DNA of 64,000 nt from Botryotinia globosa. Its lineage: Eukaryota; Ascomycota; Leotiomycetes; Helotiales; Sclerotiniaceae. Position 1 is the stretch's first letter. Each line of letters opens with the position of its first letter. Made by a program: the position numbers and the translations under genes. A model generated the notes under the pieces. It was given only the letters and a program-made list of their open reading frames with translations, ran no database searches and had not been told where the DNA came from. The stretch lies in NCBI GenBank assembly GCA_014898425.1, contig RCSZ01000004.1:2418001-2482000 (forward strand), read 5' to 3'. Positions 62,990-64,000 of this stretch are shown here, in pieces.

Positions 62990-64000
62990 TTTGAACGTAT
63001 GTCGATGATATGGGGGGAAGAGAGCGTGAGGGAAGGAAAAGAAAAGAAGAAAGAGATGTGTGGAGGAGTGATTGAACTTATAAGTAGATTTGATGGTGTT
63101 TGGAAATGTACTAAATTGTACTTTCCGAACAAGGATATGTAGTGTAGGGATGGAGAATTGAATGGGTAAAGAAGTTCAAGGGAGTGGATGAATCGGTAAC
63201 TCGGTTGGGTGATCAAACGTAAGGTAAAAATGGAGCCTTTTCTTTCTATGGTGGATTTTAATATTTTTGATGGGAAAAGCTAGAAGACACTAGTAAAAGC
63301 AAGCGTGGAGCTATTTTCGCTATTTTCCTACTCCGTATAATTCTCTCGATTGATGTTTATTATTTATTTATTAAATTATTAATAAGCAGGCCAATCTATG
63401 GAGTATGGTGTCTACTTCGTATATACTTTGTAGAATCTTGAATTTTCGCCACTTGAAAGGCAAAAGGAAGATTAGACCAGGGTGAAGTGTTGAAGATGGT
63501 ATTATTATCTAGGGTATCTATATCTTCCCCTTGCTAATAAAGCATCGACATTCGTATGATATGGTTATGGTGGATGGTGGATATGTAATCAGCATTTCAA
63601 GACAATACTTCGTGCTACATCTGTTCACAGTTACGGCTCTCTCTGCTTTACTCGTACCGTGAATCAAGTGAAGTTTGGATGGAATCTTTCCTCCTTCTTC
63701 TTCTGAATGGTCATCAATAATAGACTGGTTGGCTGGCTGGCTGTGACTCCTGTGAGTGATATCCCCAAATCCCCAACGTCCCAACAGATTTCAGAATCGT
63801 GATGAATTGATTGGTTGACTAAGCGAACTTGGATAGTGTACATTCACCGGAATCTCCCACGCCGTCCATAGTGACTTTTATGATTCTATCATTCATTCCA
63901 ATTTCCTGTTGTTTCCATTGCTCACATCACAAGTGATGGAATTTATCCAGGTATATTGTATAGTATATTGTATAGTATATTGTATACGAAGCTAGTATAT
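62990..64000. other. upstream region of OLE1, no other gene seen
   Basis: Promoter and leader of OLE1 and distal sequence to the window end. Short open frames only. Confidence 0.5.

Overview
The window looks like nuclear DNA of a filamentous ascomycete. Most genes carry several introns of about 47-95 bp with GT-AG ends and CTAAC/CTAAT-like branch sites. The proteins are fungal families: a Zn2Cys6 regulator, a fungal rhodopsin-domain membrane protein, a DUF2415 WD-repeat protein, a GPI-anchored Cys-rich protein, and an Ole1-type desaturase with a cytochrome b5 tail. The AT-saturated inverted-repeat elements look like RIP-mutated transposons. Protein wording and genome style suggest a leotiomycete, perhaps Sclerotiniaceae; that placement is inference. 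No tRNA, rRNA or CRISPR was seen.

Layout. 1-4150: gene-free, microsatellite-rich DNA with one inverted-repeat element. 4151-9742: a kinase-like gene and a uric acid/xanthine permease. 10185-12023: a broken cytochrome P450. 12315-14256: two AT-rich inverted-repeat elements. 15877-24873: a GPI-anchored Cys-rich protein, an F-box/DUF7730-like gene with an in-frame TAG, a DUF2415 WD protein and mitochondrial Hsp70. 25958-37210: eIF3g, a seven-helix rhodopsin-domain protein, CCR4-NOT subunit Not2 and a Zn2Cys6 regulator. 37211-46383: poorly coding DNA with two lineage-specific minus-strand genes that share a duplicated promoter; one carries two compensating frameshifts. 46384-50193: condensin SMC2. 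50194-55984: a 5.8 kb gene-free stretch of short tandem repeats. 55985-62989: a MOSC-domain protein, a 4HBT thioesterase with repeat-filled long introns, and the delta-9 desaturase OLE1.

The genes do not form one pathway. Housekeeping genes (SSC1, TIF35, NOT2, SMC2, OLE1) alternate with accessory genes and decayed elements. There is no coherent secondary-metabolite cluster: the P450 stands alone and is dead. I found no clearly new biological system. The most unusual material is the 41.5-44.8 kb locus (paired promoters, a TGACT array, a 144-bp internal duplication with opposite frameshifts, a 17-bp repeat translated in three frames) and the many period-7 tandem arrays.

Exon coordinates were set by eye from splice consensus, frame and recalled family motifs. 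Most CDS totals divide by three; the thioesterase model does not and is flagged.
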